A stretch of 64,000 nt of DNA from Aquabacterium sp. (lineage in GTDB: Bacteria > Pseudomonadota > Gammaproteobacteria > Burkholderiales > Burkholderiaceae_C). The notes under the pieces were generated by a model. That model did not search any database. It had not been told where the DNA came from and saw only the letters and a program-made list of their open reading frames with translations. The position numbers and the translations under genes were made by a program. The stretch lies in the NCBI RefSeq assembly GCF_029946005.1, contig NZ_JAQSDR010000002.1, forward strand, positions 1 through 64,000. The letters are read 5' to 3'. This document shows positions 48,680 through 61,489 of this stretch, piece after piece. How positions within the stretch are numbered: the stretch's first letter is position 1; each line of letters starts with the position of its first letter.

Positions 48680-49777
48680 TCAGCGCTGCTCGGAAGGCGA
48701 CTGACGCAAGTCCACTTCGGCCAGGGCCGACATGCCCGGCACCAGGCGACCAGCCAGGCGCAGCAAATCTGCCTCGGCAAAGGTCACCTTGACCGGCACG
48801 CGCTGCACGATCTTGGTGAAATTGCCCGTCGCGTTGTCGGCCGGCAGCAGCGCGAACTGGTTGCCCGAGGCGGGCGAGAAGCTGTCCAGCCTGGCCTTCA
48901 GGTGTTCGCCCGGCAGCGCGTCAATCACAACGTCCACCTCCTGGCCGGGCTTGAGGCCCGCCAACTGTGTTTCCTTGAAGTTGGCGGTGACCCAGACCTT
49001 GTCTTCCACGATGGCAGCCAGTTGCTGGCCCGGCTGCACGCGCGCGCCCACTTCAACGTTGCGCTTGCCCAGGCGCCCACCGACCGGCGCCACGATGCGG
49101 TTGTAGCTCACTTGCAGCTGGGCATCCTTGGCCTGCGCCTGCAGCACCTTGATCTGGGCCTTGAGCACCTCGCGCGCCGCCTGGGCCGCGCCCACCTGCG
49201 CCTGGGCCGCCAAGGCTGCGTCCTTGCGGGCGGCCACATCGGCCAGGGCGCCAGTGCGGGCGGCGTTGGCGGCGTCCAGCTCGGACTTGGCCACGGCCTT
49301 CATCTGCGTGTTGTAGAGCTGGCCATAGCGCTCGGCATCCTGCTGGGCACGCAGCGACTGGGCTTGCGCCTGCGCCACTTGCGCCTGCGCGGCGCTGGCC
49401 GAAGCGCGCGTCTGGGCGGTCTGGGCATCGGCCTGCAGAACCTGCTGCTCGACCGAGGCAATCTGCGCCTGGATCTGCTCCAGCTTCACGCCTTGGTCAG
49501 CCGGATCGAGCTCGGCGATCACCTGCCCCTCTTTCACGATCTGGTTGTCCTCGACCAGCACCTTGGTGACCACGCCAGAGATGCGCGCCGAGATGGGATG
49601 CACGTGGCCCGCCACGTAGGCGTTCTCGGTCTCGACGAAGTTCTGGCTGCGCCAATACATGCGCCCGCCAAAGCCCAGGCCCGCCAGGATCAACACCCCG
49701 AGCACGCCAAACACCCGGCCTTTGGAGGGCGGCTTGTCAACGGGATTGACGGGTTCGGTCTTGGCCTGAGTTTGCAT
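48680..49777 (-). CDS. HlyD/EmrA-family membrane fusion protein
   Basis: Periplasmic adaptor of the efflux pump. One N-terminal TM helix (VFGVLGVLILAGLGFGGRMYW) is followed by a biotinyl-lipoyl half-domain (AYVAGHVHPISARISGVVTKV), a long Ala/Gln-rich coiled-coil hairpin (residues about 95-210), then LQVSYNRIVAPVGGRLGKRN and the beta-barrel domain. It is 365 aa and first in the operon, preceded by a strong promoter and TetR-type operator. Confidence 0.95.
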   Translation of the reverse strand: MQTQAKTEPVNPVDKPPSKGRVFGVLGVLILAGLGFGGRMYWRSQNFVETENAYVAGHVHPISARISGVVTKVLVEDNQIVKEGQVIAELDPADQGVKLEQIQAQIASVEQQVLQADAQTAQTRASASAAQAQVAQAQAQSLRAQQDAERYGQLYNTQMKAVAKSELDAANAARTGALADVAARKDAALAAQAQVGAAQAAREVLKAQIKVLQAQAKDAQLQVSYNRIVAPVGGRLGKRNVEVGARVQPGQQLAAIVEDKVWVTANFKETQLAGLKPGQEVDVVIDALPGEHLKARLDSFSPASGNQFALLPADNATGNFTKIVQRVPVKVTFAEADLLRLAGRLVPGMSALAEVDLRQSPSEQR

Positions 49778-49796
49778 GGCTCGAACGCTTCTAAGA

Positions 49797-49810
49797 ATGA
49801 AATGGATTCA
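49797..49810. promoter_or_regulatory. secondary TetR-type half-palindrome near the emrA start site
   Basis: TGAA-ATGGA-TTCA lies just downstream of the emrA -10 box, around the expected start of transcription. It resembles the main operator arms (ATGAAA/TTTCAT), which would allow two-site repression. Confidence 0.4.
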
Positions 49811-49814
49811 GCGC

Positions 49815-49843
49815 ATTATTTGCCTCCGACCGGCGAGTGTCAA
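49815..49843 (-). promoter_or_regulatory. sigma70 promoter of the emrAB-omf operon
   Basis: On the minus strand a perfect -35 TTGACA (49843-49838) is followed by 17 bases and AATAAT (49820-49815). This is among the best promoters by consensus in the window. Confidence 0.8.
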
Positions 49844-49844
49844 G

Positions 49845-49863
49845 AAATGAAACGCTTTCATTT
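49845..49863. promoter_or_regulatory. TetR-type operator in the emrA/tetR intergenic region
   Basis: AAATGAAA-CGC-TTTCATTT is a perfect palindrome with 8-bp arms. It abuts the emrA -35 box and overlaps a possible tetR promoter (TTTCAT-17-TAAAGT), so the regulator could control both directions. Confidence 0.75.
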
Positions 49864-49891
49864 CATTAAATAGTTGGGTAAAGTGCGGTTC

Positions 49892-50548
49892 ATGTCCAAA
49901 GCGATCGTTGCCGCCAAGAAAGTACCCAGCAAAGGCGCTGGCCGACCGCGCGCCGCTGAAGTCGAAGCCCGGCTGGCCGACCTCAAGCGCACGGCGGGCC
50001 GCCTGTTCCTCGACAAGGGTTACGGCAAGGTGAGCCTGGAGATGATCGCCCGCGAAGCGCGCGTGGCCGTGCGCACCATCTACATCAAGTTCGGCGGCAA
50101 GGACGGCTTGCTGAGCGCCTTGCTGCAAGACAAGCGCGCGCAGTTTTTCGCCGACATGGACCTGGACAAGGACCAGCGCGCCATCCGCGAGGTACTTGAT
50201 GATTTCGCGGCCCGGCTCTACAGCTTGTTGACCTCACCCGAGGCCACGGCGCTGCAGCGCATGCTGGCCGCCGAAGCGCGAGCCAACCCCGAACTGGTCG
50301 AGACGTTTTTTGCCATGGGGCCGAACGTCACGCGCGATGCCATCGCGCGCTTTCTGCAACGCCCCGATGTGCGCGCCCAGTTGCGCGATGACCTGCCCGA
50401 AGACCAGTTGCCCGTGCACCTGATCAACTGCGTGCTGGGCGACCAACTCTCACGCGTGCTGCGCGGTCAGCAAGAAGGCACGCCCGAGCAATGCGCCGAG
50501 GCCCGGCGCAAGCGCATGGCGCTGTTCTACCGCAGCGTGCTGCGCTGA
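49892..50548 (+). CDS. TetR-family transcriptional repressor of the efflux operon
   Basis: A 218-aa regulator. Its N-terminal HTH is [39 protein letters not shown], and the C-terminal ligand domain is all-helical. I start at [12 protein letters not shown] rather than the GTG-like upstream codons. Divergent from emrA with the palindromic operator between, so it is the likely local repressor. Its 3' end overlaps metE (convergent) by 22 bp. Confidence 0.93.
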   Translation: MSKAIVAAKKVPSKGAGRPRAAEVEARLADLKRTAGRLFLDKGYGKVSLEMIAREARVAVRTIYIKFGGKDGLLSALLQDKRAQFFADMDLDKDQRAIREVLDDFAARLYSLLTSPEATALQRMLAAEARANPELVETFFAMGPNVTRDAIARFLQRPDVRAQLRDDLPEDQLPVHLINCVLGDQLSRVLRGQQEGTPEQCAEARRKRMALFYRSVLR

Positions 50549-52857
50549 CTTGACGCTGTTACGCGCAGCCAGGCCTCGTCGCCCTGCTCACCCACCTTCA
50601 GGCGCAGGGCCTTGGCCGCCTTGACCATGTTGGACAAGGCCGCCTCGGTCTCGGTCCAGCCACGGGTCTTCAAACCGCAATCCGGGTTGACCCACAGGCG
50701 TTGCGGCGGGATCACCTCGCAGGCGCGCTCCAGCAGCTTGAGCATCGCGTCCACGCCGGGCACGCGCGGCGAGTGGATGTCGTACACGCCCGGCCCGATG
50801 TCGTTGGGGTAGTCAAAGGCCCCAAAGCCATCCAGCAACTCCATGGCCGAGCGCGAGGTCTCGATGGTGATCACATCGGCGTCCATGGCCGCGATCGAAG
50901 GCAGGATGTCGTTGAACTCGGCGTAGCACATGTGGGTATGGATCTGGGTTTCATCCTTCACGCTGGCGGCCGAGATCTTGAAGGCGCGCACGGCCCATTC
51001 CAGGTAGGCGGCCCAGTCGCGCTGGCGCAAGGGCAGGCCTTCCCGGATGGCGGGCTCGTCGATCTGGATCACCTTGATGCCCGCCTTCTCCAGATCAGAC
51101 ACCTCATCACGGATGGCCAGGGCCAGTTGCAACGCGGTGGTCTCGCGGGGCTGGTCGTCGCGCACGAAGGACCATTGCAGCATCGTCACGGGGCCGGTGA
51201 GCATGCCTTTCATCAGGCGGTCAGTCAGCGACTGAGCGTAGCGCGTGGTCTCGACCGTCATCGGCTCGGGGCGGAAAACATCGCCGTAGATGATGGGCGG
51301 CTTGACGCAACGTGAGCCATAGCTTTGCACCCAGCCGTTCTCGGTGAAGGCGTAGCCCCACAGTTGCTCGCCGAAGTACTCGACCATGTCGTTGCGCTCA
51401 GCCTCACCGTGCACCAGCACGTCCAGGCCCAGTTCTTCCTGCTTGCGCACGGCCAGCTCGATCTCGCTGCGGATGCGTTGCAGGTAGTCCAGCGCACTCA
51501 ACTCGCCACGCTTGTGCGCGGCTCGCGTCTGGCGGATGGCCGCCGTTTGCGGAAAGGACCCGATGGTGGTGGTGGGCAGTGGCGGCAGCTGCAAAGCCAG
51601 GCGTTGCTTTTCAATGCGTTGGGCAAAGGGGCTGGCGCGGTGGGCCATGCTGGTGGTCACCGCCGCCAGGCGCTTTTGCACCACGGCATTGACGACGCGC
51701 TTGGACTGGCGCCGCGAAGCTTGCGCCGCATCGGAGGCGGCCAACTCGGCAGCCACAGCCGCCTCGCCCTGGTTCAAGGCTTGGCCCAGCACCTTCAATT
51801 CGCCCAGCTTCTCGGTGGCAAAGGCCAGCCAGGACTTGACCTCGGCATCCAGCTTCTGCTCGCTGGCCAGGGCCACCGGCGTGTGCAGCAAGGAGCATGA
51901 AGGCGCCACCCAAAGGCGGTCGCCCAGTTCGGCTTGCAGCGGCTGCAACAGGGTCAGCACTCGGCGCAAATCTGTGCGCCAGATGTTGCGGCCATCGACC
52001 ACACCGACGGACAGCACCGCGTCCGGGGGCAGCACCTGGCGCCAGGCATCGAGCTGCTGCGGCGCCCGCACCAGGTCGATGTGAAACCCCTGCACCGGCA
52101 GCTGGGCGGCCAGCACCGCGTGGTCCGCGGCCGTGTCGAAGTAAGTGGCCAACAAGATCTTGACGCCCGTCCCTGCCAGGTCGGCATAAGCCGGGGCATA
52201 GGCGGCGCGCCAATGGGCGTCCAGGTCCAGGCACAAGGCGGGCTCGTCGATCTGCACCCAGCCGATGCCACGGTCGGCCAGGCGCGTCAGGATGCGCTGG
52301 TAGGCGGCCACGATCTTGGGCAGCAGGCTCAAGCGGTCAAAGCCCGCCACGTGCGACTTCGACAGCCACAAATAGGTGAGTGGGCCAATCAGCACCGGCT
52401 TGACGGACAGGCCTTGGGCCAGGGCTTCATCGATGTCTTGGAACAACCAATCCACGCCACCTTCAAAGGTGGTCTGTGCATCCAGCTCGGGGACCAGGTA
52501 GTGGTAGTTGGTGTCAAACCACTTGGTCATCTCCATCGCGGGTTGCGCCGGGTTGCCACGCGCCATCTCGAAGTACTGCGCCAGGCTGAGTTGCTTAGCG
52601 TCGAAGCCAAAGCGCCGGGGCAACGCGCCCAGCAAGGCGGAAGTCGACAGCATCTGGTCGTACCAGGCGAAGTCGCCCACGGCCACGGTGTTCAAGCCCG
52701 CGTCTTTCTGCACCTGCCAATGACGTTGGCGCAGTTGCACGCCCACTTGGCGCAAACGGGCCTCGTCAGACTCACCCCGCCAGAAAGACTCTTGCGCGAA
52801 CTTGAGTTCGCGGTGGGCGCCAACGCGGGGAAAACCAAGGATGTGGGTGCGGGCCAT
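50527..52857 (-). CDS. metE: cobalamin-independent methionine synthase
   Basis: Transfers methyl from 5-methyltetrahydropteroyltriglutamate to homocysteine. At 776 aa it has the two-barrel structure: N-terminal [20 protein letters not shown], interdomain [16 protein letters not shown], and the C-terminal zinc-site residues in [12 protein letters not shown] and [13 protein letters not shown]. The gene is complete. A MetR-type box lies about 90 bp upstream. Confidence 0.98.
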   Translation of the reverse strand: MARTHILGFPRVGAHRELKFAQESFWRGESDEARLRQVGVQLRQRHWQVQKDAGLNTVAVGDFAWYDQMLSTSALLGALPRRFGFDAKQLSLAQYFEMARGNPAQPAMEMTKWFDTNYHYLVPELDAQTTFEGGVDWLFQDIDEALAQGLSVKPVLIGPLTYLWLSKSHVAGFDRLSLLPKIVAAYQRILTRLADRGIGWVQIDEPALCLDLDAHWRAAYAPAYADLAGTGVKILLATYFDTAADHAVLAAQLPVQGFHIDLVRAPQQLDAWRQVLPPDAVLSVGVVDGRNIWRTDLRRVLTLLQPLQAELGDRLWVAPSCSLLHTPVALASEQKLDAEVKSWLAFATEKLGELKVLGQALNQGEAAVAAELAASDAAQASRRQSKRVVNAVVQKRLAAVTTSMAHRASPFAQRIEKQRLALQLPPLPTTTIGSFPQTAAIRQTRAAHKRGELSALDYLQRIRSEIELAVRKQEELGLDVLVHGEAERNDMVEYFGEQLWGYAFTENGWVQSYGSRCVKPPIIYGDVFRPEPMTVETTRYAQSLTDRLMKGMLTGPVTMLQWSFVRDDQPRETTALQLALAIRDEVSDLEKAGIKVIQIDEPAIREGLPLRQRDWAAYLEWAVRAFKISAASVKDETQIHTHMCYAEFNDILPSIAAMDADVITIETSRSAMELLDGFGAFDYPNDIGPGVYDIHSPRVPGVDAMLKLLERACEVIPPQRLWVNPDCGLKTRGWTETEAALSNMVKAAKALRLKVGEQGDEAWLRVTASSQRSTLR

Positions 52858-52943
52858 GGAAGCTCTCTGAGGAATGAGTTGGGATGCGCCGCAGTTTGAG
52901 CAAATGCAGGATCTGAATCAAGCGACATGTTTTCACAATCAGT

Positions 52944-52956
52944 TGAATTTCATTCA
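52944..52956 (-). promoter_or_regulatory. MetR-type box upstream of metE
   Basis: TGAA-TTTCA-TTCA matches the TGAA-N5-TTCA MetR consensus and lies 87-99 bp before the metE start. No metR gene is in the window. The site is short and could occur by chance, but its position is right. Confidence 0.55.
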
Positions 52957-53030
52957 TGTCTCAATCGTTGCTGGCCGGGTACGCGATTTGCCACTCCAAA
53001 AGGGTCCCATCAACCACTTGAGGAAACATC

Positions 53031-53408
53031 ATGAGCAAATTGAACAAAGGACTGACCATCGCCGCCGTGACCGCCGCTTTGACCGGCGCTTTTGGCCTGG
53101 CTTACGCGCAATCGTCCGGTACCGGGCAAGGCTCTGCGGTCAACCCCAGCGCCACCACCAACGGCACGGTGAGCACGCCTGCGGGCTCGGGCATGAACAG
53201 CACCACCGACAACCGCGTGGCGCCCATGAACAACACCACTGGCCCCAACAGCACCAATAACAGCACCAGCACCAACCTGGAACAAAATACCGGCACCACC
53301 GCGAATGACGGTTTGAACACCATGCCAGCCACCAGCGCTGGCAATGAAACGTCTACCCGTGCACGCCAGATCAACCCCGAGCGCCCACCACGCGCTGACC
53401 GCAACTGA
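53031..53408 (+). CDS. small secreted Asn/Thr/Ser-rich protein
   Basis: A 125-aa exported protein. A signal peptide (NKGLTIAAVTAALTGAFGLAYA) is followed by a low-complexity chain of Asn, Thr, Ser and Gly (NNTTGPNSTNNSTSTNL) with a short basic C-terminus (PERPPRADRN). A good GAGGAAA ribosome site precedes the ATG. No family recognised; a disordered periplasmic or surface protein is likely. Confidence 0.75.
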   Translation: MSKLNKGLTIAAVTAALTGAFGLAYAQSSGTGQGSAVNPSATTNGTVSTPAGSGMNSTTDNRVAPMNNTTGPNSTNNSTSTNLEQNTGTTANDGLNTMPATSAGNETSTRARQINPERPPRADRN

Positions 53409-53466
53409 GTGAGTTAACCCCACTCAGTGATGCGAACAAACCGGGTCACGAGCCCGGTTTGTTCGC
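53404..53466 (+). terminator. double hairpin terminator after the small secreted gene
   Basis: A first hairpin, ACTGAGTG with CACTCAGT (53404-53411 / 53421-53428), overlaps the stop codon. The second is a 14-bp perfect stem, GCGAACAAACCGGG with CCCGGTTTGTTCGC (53432-53445 / 53453-53466), followed by TTTC. The stop codon of the convergent transpeptidase gene lies in the loop of the second hairpin, so it may serve both directions. Confidence 0.75.
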
Positions 53467-54069
53467 TTTCAAATCGGAGAACACATCGCGAGCTGCCCGG
53501 GTTTCAGGCAGCACGTACATCACGCCCTGGTGCCCGCTGAAGGTCGGTTGCACCACCGTGTTGAAGAAAACGACCGGCACGTTGATGCAACCATACGAGA
53601 TGCGGTTGTCGGCAGTTGTGGCCGTGGCCAGCCGCTGCAGGCGACGCTCAGAAGCCTTGGTGGCCCGCACCCGGTGCATGGAGATGGCCGCGTCGTAGTC
53701 GATCCAGAAAATGTCTTCGCCCTGAGCGTTGCGCCCGGCCTCGATCGTAAACCGACCGGCGGGCGTGGTGCGCTCGGCAGGTCGGATGTCTTGCAATTTG
53801 CGCTGACCAATGCCGGGCACCGAATCATCCCCCCGGGCGCTGCCCAACAAGATGGGCGTGGTGCCCTGCACTCGCCCATCGGGATGGAACACGAACAACC
53901 GCGCCTGGACCTTGTCGATGACGGCAAAGGGTTGCCCTCGGCTGTCTTTTGTTTGCACCACCGAGTCGGCCAAGGTTTGAATGTGGGCTGCAAGTTCTTC
54001 TGCAGCCCACGCCGGGTGCAAGGCCACACAGGCCAGTCCCAACATCGTTGCATTGATTTTTATTTTCAT
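53446..54069 (-). CDS. L,D-transpeptidase family protein (YkuD domain)
   Basis: Predicted periplasmic enzyme acting on peptidoglycan cross-links. A signal peptide (NATMLGLACVALHPAWAAEE) is followed by the YkuD domain. The active-site stretch reads SMHRVRA, then about twenty residues on, SYGCINV with the catalytic Cys. The usual motif has His before Gly-Cys (S/T-HGC); here it is Tyr. I start at MKIKINATML (207 aa). No SPOR or LysM domain. Confidence 0.85.
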   Translation of the reverse strand: MKIKINATMLGLACVALHPAWAAEELAAHIQTLADSVVQTKDSRGQPFAVIDKVQARLFVFHPDGRVQGTTPILLGSARGDDSVPGIGQRKLQDIRPAERTTPAGRFTIEAGRNAQGEDIFWIDYDAAISMHRVRATKASERRLQRLATATTADNRISYGCINVPVVFFNTVVQPTFSGHQGVMYVLPETRAARDVFSDLKANKPGS

Positions 54070-54233
54070 CCTGCAATTGCAGCAACTGGTGTTCCCAGGG
54101 CGCGCCAAGGCCTCGGAACATTGTTCGGAAAAAAATCCCGATCAGAACGGTGCGTGGGGTACTGAGATACCGGGTACGCAGATTGCCCCACAACCTGCAG
54201 CACACCCCATAAAACCATGGAGCACCCCACCAC

Positions 54234-56126
54234 GTGTTGACCGACCAAGACCTCTATCTGTTTGGCGAAGGCACGCACGCACGTTTGCATGACCAACTGG
54301 GCTGCCACCTGTCGCAAGAACTGGAAGGGGCGCACTTCAGGGTTTGGGCGCCCAATGCCGTGAGTGTCTCGGTCATTGGCGATTGGAACCAGTGGGATCC
54401 CCTGGCCCACCCACTGCAGCTTCGCGGTGACCGCAGTGGCCTGTGGGAGGGCCAGGTGCCTCAGGCACGTCACGGTCAGGCTTACAAGTACCGTGTGCAG
54501 GGCCATGGTGGTTTGTACGTGGCCGACAAGGCCGACCCCTTTGCCGTGTACGCTGAAGTTTCACCGGCTAAAGGTAGCCGAGTCTGGTCTCTGGAGCATG
54601 CCTGGGGTGATGGCGACTGGATGCGCACACGCGGCGCCCGCAATGCGCTGGATGCCCCCATGTCGATTTACGAGTTTCACGCGGGCTCATGGCGACGCGA
54701 TCAGGGCCCCGTGAACTACCGCGACCTGGCGCATGAGCTGGCCGACTACATCCTCACGATGGGCTTCACCCATGTGGAGTTGATGCCCATCACTGAGCAC
54801 CCATTTTACGGTTCATGGGGCTACCAGACCACGGGCTACTTCGCCCCCACCTCGCGCTACGGCACTCCACAAGACTTCATGTACTTCGTGGACCACCTGC
54901 ACCAGCAAGGCATCGGCGTGATCCTGGATTGGGTGCCCTCGCACTTCCCCACCGATGAACATGGCTTGCAGTATTTCGACGGCACCCACCTGTTCGAGCA
55001 TGCCGATCCGCGCCAGGGCTTCCACCCGGAATGGAGCTCCAGCATCTTCAATTACGGGCGTGGTGAGGTGCGCAGCTTCCTGATCTCGTCGGCCCTGTTC
55101 TGGCTGGAGAAGTACCACCTTGATGGGCTGCGCGTGGACGCGGTGGCCTCCATGCTTTACCTGGACTACGCGCGCAAGGATGGCGAGTGGATCCCCAACC
55201 AGCATGGCGGCAAGGAAAACCTCGAAGCCGTTGATTTTCTGCGCAAGCTCAACGAGGCTGTTTACCGCGAGCACCCCGATGTCATCACCATCGCGGAAGA
55301 ATCGACCGCCTGGCCGCAGGTGTCGCGCCCGACCTCGATGGGTGGCCTGGGCTTTGGCATGAAGTGGAACATGGGCTGGATGCACGACACCCTGGCCTTC
55401 ATGCACGAAGACCCCATCCACCGCAAGTACCACCTGGGCAAGCTGACTTTTTCGCTGGTCTATGCCTTCAACGAGAACTTCGTGCTGCCCTTGTCGCACG
55501 ACGAGGTGGTCTATGGCAAAGGCTCGCTGTTGGGCAAGATGCCGGGCGATCAATGGCAACGCTTTGCCAACCTGCGAGCCATGTATGGCCTGATGTGGAC
55601 CCACCCCGGCAAGAAGCTGCTGTTCATGGGCGGAGAGTTCGCGCAGGAGCGCGAGTGGACGCACGAAGGCCAGTTGGATTGGGGCTTGACGCAGGACCCG
55701 GCGCACCAGGGTGTGCAACGGATGGTCAGTGAACTCAACCGCGTTTACCGCAGCGAGCCCGCCTTGCACCAGATCGACTTCAGTGACGCGGGGTTTGAGT
55801 GGATCGAAGGCAATGACGTGAGTGCCACGGTGGTGGTTTTTCTGCGCAAAGGCCAGGTCGGCACCGCCCCCTTGCTGGTGGCAGTGAACCTCACCCCCCT
55901 GCCCCGCGAGCATTACCAGGTGGGCGTGCCTTTGGCAGGCCATTGGCGCGAGATTTTCAACAGCGACGCCAAGGAGTTTGGGGGATCTGGCTGGGGCAAC
56001 CTGGGCGGGGCAGACACCAGTCCTGAAGAGTCGCACGGCAGGCCGCACTCCCTGCAGCTGATCTTGCCGCCCCTGTCCACCCTCATCCTTAAACTGGAAG
56101 CGCATGGCATCTCGGAAACCACCTAG
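54234..56126 (+). CDS. glgB: 1,4-alpha-glucan branching enzyme
   Basis: Introduces alpha-1,6 branches into alpha-glucan. The N-terminal CBM48-type domain (GAHFRVWAPNAVSVSVIGDWNQWD) is followed by a GH13 catalytic barrel with YEFHAGSW, the nucleophile Asp in GLRVDAVASMLYLDY, the acid Glu in TIAEESTAWP and LPLSHDEVVYGK. It lacks the extra N1 domain (630 aa total). It starts at GTG 54234; the nearby ATG at 54217 runs into a stop. The gene overlaps glgE by 23 bp and opens the GlgE-pathway operon. Confidence 0.95.
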   Translation: MLTDQDLYLFGEGTHARLHDQLGCHLSQELEGAHFRVWAPNAVSVSVIGDWNQWDPLAHPLQLRGDRSGLWEGQVPQARHGQAYKYRVQGHGGLYVADKADPFAVYAEVSPAKGSRVWSLEHAWGDGDWMRTRGARNALDAPMSIYEFHAGSWRRDQGPVNYRDLAHELADYILTMGFTHVELMPITEHPFYGSWGYQTTGYFAPTSRYGTPQDFMYFVDHLHQQGIGVILDWVPSHFPTDEHGLQYFDGTHLFEHADPRQGFHPEWSSSIFNYGRGEVRSFLISSALFWLEKYHLDGLRVDAVASMLYLDYARKDGEWIPNQHGGKENLEAVDFLRKLNEAVYREHPDVITIAEESTAWPQVSRPTSMGGLGFGMKWNMGWMHDTLAFMHEDPIHRKYHLGKLTFSLVYAFNENFVLPLSHDEVVYGKGSLLGKMPGDQWQRFANLRAMYGLMWTHPGKKLLFMGGEFAQEREWTHEGQLDWGLTQDPAHQGVQRMVSELNRVYRSEPALHQIDFSDAGFEWIEGNDVSATVVVFLRKGQVGTAPLLVAVNLTPLPREHYQVGVPLAGHWREIFNSDAKEFGGSGWGNLGGADTSPEESHGRPHSLQLILPPLSTLILKLEAHGISETT

Positions 56127-58122
56127 CCAGCGCGAAGGGCGGCAACGCGCGGTGATCGACGCAGTGCTGCCCGTGGTGGACGCTGGCCGCTTCGCGGTCA
56201 AGACCATTGCTGGCGAGCCCATGCGCATCCAGGCCAATTGCTTCACCGACGGGCACGATGTGCTGCGCGTGATGCTGCGCTGGCGCTCCGAGCACGACAC
56301 CACGCCGCAAGACATCGAGATGAAGCTGGCCTTCAACGACGAGTGGTTCGCCGAGTTCACGCCCGAAAAGCCCGGCCGTTACTTCTACAGTGTGCTGGCC
56401 TGGGTCGATCCCTTCGAGTCCTGGCGCCATGAATTGACCCGACGCGTGGACGAGGAAGACATTCGCCTTGCAGCCCTGGTGGGGGCGGAACTGATCGACG
56501 ACGCCGCCAAGCGCGCCAAGGCCACCGACAAGGCCGAACTGGGGGCCTGGGCCCAGCAACTGCGCAAACACCCAGGCGATGCCCAGACCCTGAAAGCCCT
56601 GGCGCTAGGCGAGGCTCAGGCCGACGTGGCCCGCCGCTACCCCGACCGCCAACTGGCGACCCACTTCCCCATCGAACTGCCCTTGGTGGCCGACCGGGCG
56701 CGCGCCCGCTACAGCAGCTGGTACGAGCTCTTCCCGCGATCGGCCTCGTTCGAGCCCGGCCAGCACGGCACCTTCCAGGACGTGGCGCGGCGCCTGCCCT
56801 ACGTGGCAGCGATGGGCTTTGACGTGCTGTATTTCCCACCCATCCACCCCATCGGGCGCGAGAAGCGCAAAGGCCGCAACAACGCACTCACAATCGAGCC
56901 TGGTGATGTTGGCAGCCCTTGGGCCATCGGGGCACTGGAAGGCGGCCACAAAGACCTGCTGCCCGAGCTGGGCACCATCGAAGACTTCCGATCCCTGGTG
57001 AGCCAGGCCCGCGATCTGGGCCTGGAGATCGCCCTCGACATCGCCTTCCAGTGCGCCCCCGACCACCCTTATGTGCAGGCCCACCCCGAATGGTTCAAAT
57101 GGCGCCCGGATGGCACGGTGCAATACGCCGAAAACCCGCCCAAGAAGTACCAGGACATCTACCCCTTCAACTTCGAGACTACCGACTGGCGCGCTCTGTG
57201 GCAAGAATTGAAAAGCGTGTTTGATCATTGGATCAACGAGGGCGTGACCATCTTCCGGGTGGACAACCCGCACACCAAGGCCTTCCCCTTCTGGGAGTGG
57301 GCCATCACCGCCATCAAGCGCGAACATCCCGAGGTGCTTTTCCTGGCCGAGGCCTTCACGCGGCCCAAGGTCATGCACCGCCTGGCCAAGCTGGGTTACT
57401 CGCAGTCGTACACCTACTTCACCTGGCGCAACACCAAGCAGGAGTTGACCGACTATTTCACCGAACTTTCCCAAGGCCCCGGCAACGATTACTTCCGCCC
57501 CAATGTGTGGCCCAACACGCCCGACATCCTCAACGAACACCTGCACGCAGGCGGTCGCCCCATCTTCGCGCTGCGACTGGTGCTGGCCGCCACACTGTCC
57601 TCCAACTATGGCGTCTACGGCCCGGCCTATGAGCTGTTGGACAGCGCACCCCGCAGCCCCGGTAGCGAGGAGTACCTCAACTCCGAAAAATACCAGTTGC
57701 GCCACTGGGGCGAGTGGGACGTGGCCCGGCCCGACAGCCTGGCCCAGCTCATCGCGCAGATCAACACCATCCGGCGCGAGAACCCCGCCTTGCAATCGAA
57801 CGCCAGCTTGCGATTCTTCAACACCGACAACGACCAGCTCATCGCCTACGTCAAGCAGACGGCCGATGGTGACAACATCATCCTGGTCGTCGTCAACCTG
57901 GACCCGCACAACCCGCAGTCCGGTTGGATCAACCTGGATGCCGAAGCCATGAACCTTGACCCTGCTTCCCAGTATGAAGTGCATGACTTGTTGAGCGCGC
58001 AGCGCTTCACCTGGCAGGGTTTGCGCAACTTCGTCATACTGGATCCGACACAAGCGCCTGCCCACGTTTTCCGCTTGCGAAAGCGGGTGCAGGACGAGCG
58101 CCACTTCGACAATTTCGCCTGA
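56104..58122 (+). CDS. glgE: alpha-1,4-glucan:maltose-1-phosphate maltosyltransferase
   Basis: Extends linear alpha-1,4-glucan with maltosyl units from maltose-1-phosphate. The 672-aa GH13_3 protein has the N-terminal beta-sandwich (LRVMLRWRSEHDTTPQDIEM), WYELFPRSAS, the FPPIHPIGREKRKG loop, NPPKKYQDIYPFNFE, nucleophile Asp in FRVDNPHTKAFPFWEW, and acid Glu in LAEAFTRPKVM. It lies between the branching enzyme and the trehalose synthase-maltokinase fusion. Confidence 0.96.
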   Translation: MASRKPPSQREGRQRAVIDAVLPVVDAGRFAVKTIAGEPMRIQANCFTDGHDVLRVMLRWRSEHDTTPQDIEMKLAFNDEWFAEFTPEKPGRYFYSVLAWVDPFESWRHELTRRVDEEDIRLAALVGAELIDDAAKRAKATDKAELGAWAQQLRKHPGDAQTLKALALGEAQADVARRYPDRQLATHFPIELPLVADRARARYSSWYELFPRSASFEPGQHGTFQDVARRLPYVAAMGFDVLYFPPIHPIGREKRKGRNNALTIEPGDVGSPWAIGALEGGHKDLLPELGTIEDFRSLVSQARDLGLEIALDIAFQCAPDHPYVQAHPEWFKWRPDGTVQYAENPPKKYQDIYPFNFETTDWRALWQELKSVFDHWINEGVTIFRVDNPHTKAFPFWEWAITAIKREHPEVLFLAEAFTRPKVMHRLAKLGYSQSYTYFTWRNTKQELTDYFTELSQGPGNDYFRPNVWPNTPDILNEHLHAGGRPIFALRLVLAATLSSNYGVYGPAYELLDSAPRSPGSEEYLNSEKYQLRHWGEWDVARPDSLAQLIAQINTIRRENPALQSNASLRFFNTDNDQLIAYVKQTADGDNIILVVVNLDPHNPQSGWINLDAEAMNLDPASQYEVHDLLSAQRFTWQGLRNFVILDPTQAPAHVFRLRKRVQDERHFDNFA

Positions 58123-58132
58123 GAGCGCCTAG

Positions 58133-61477
<3,345 letters not shown>

Positions 61478-61489
61478 GAGAAAAAATCC

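Noticed and set aside
56605-58104. 499-aa minus-strand ORF
   Set aside because: Antisense to glgE; Val/Gly/His-rich shadow composition.
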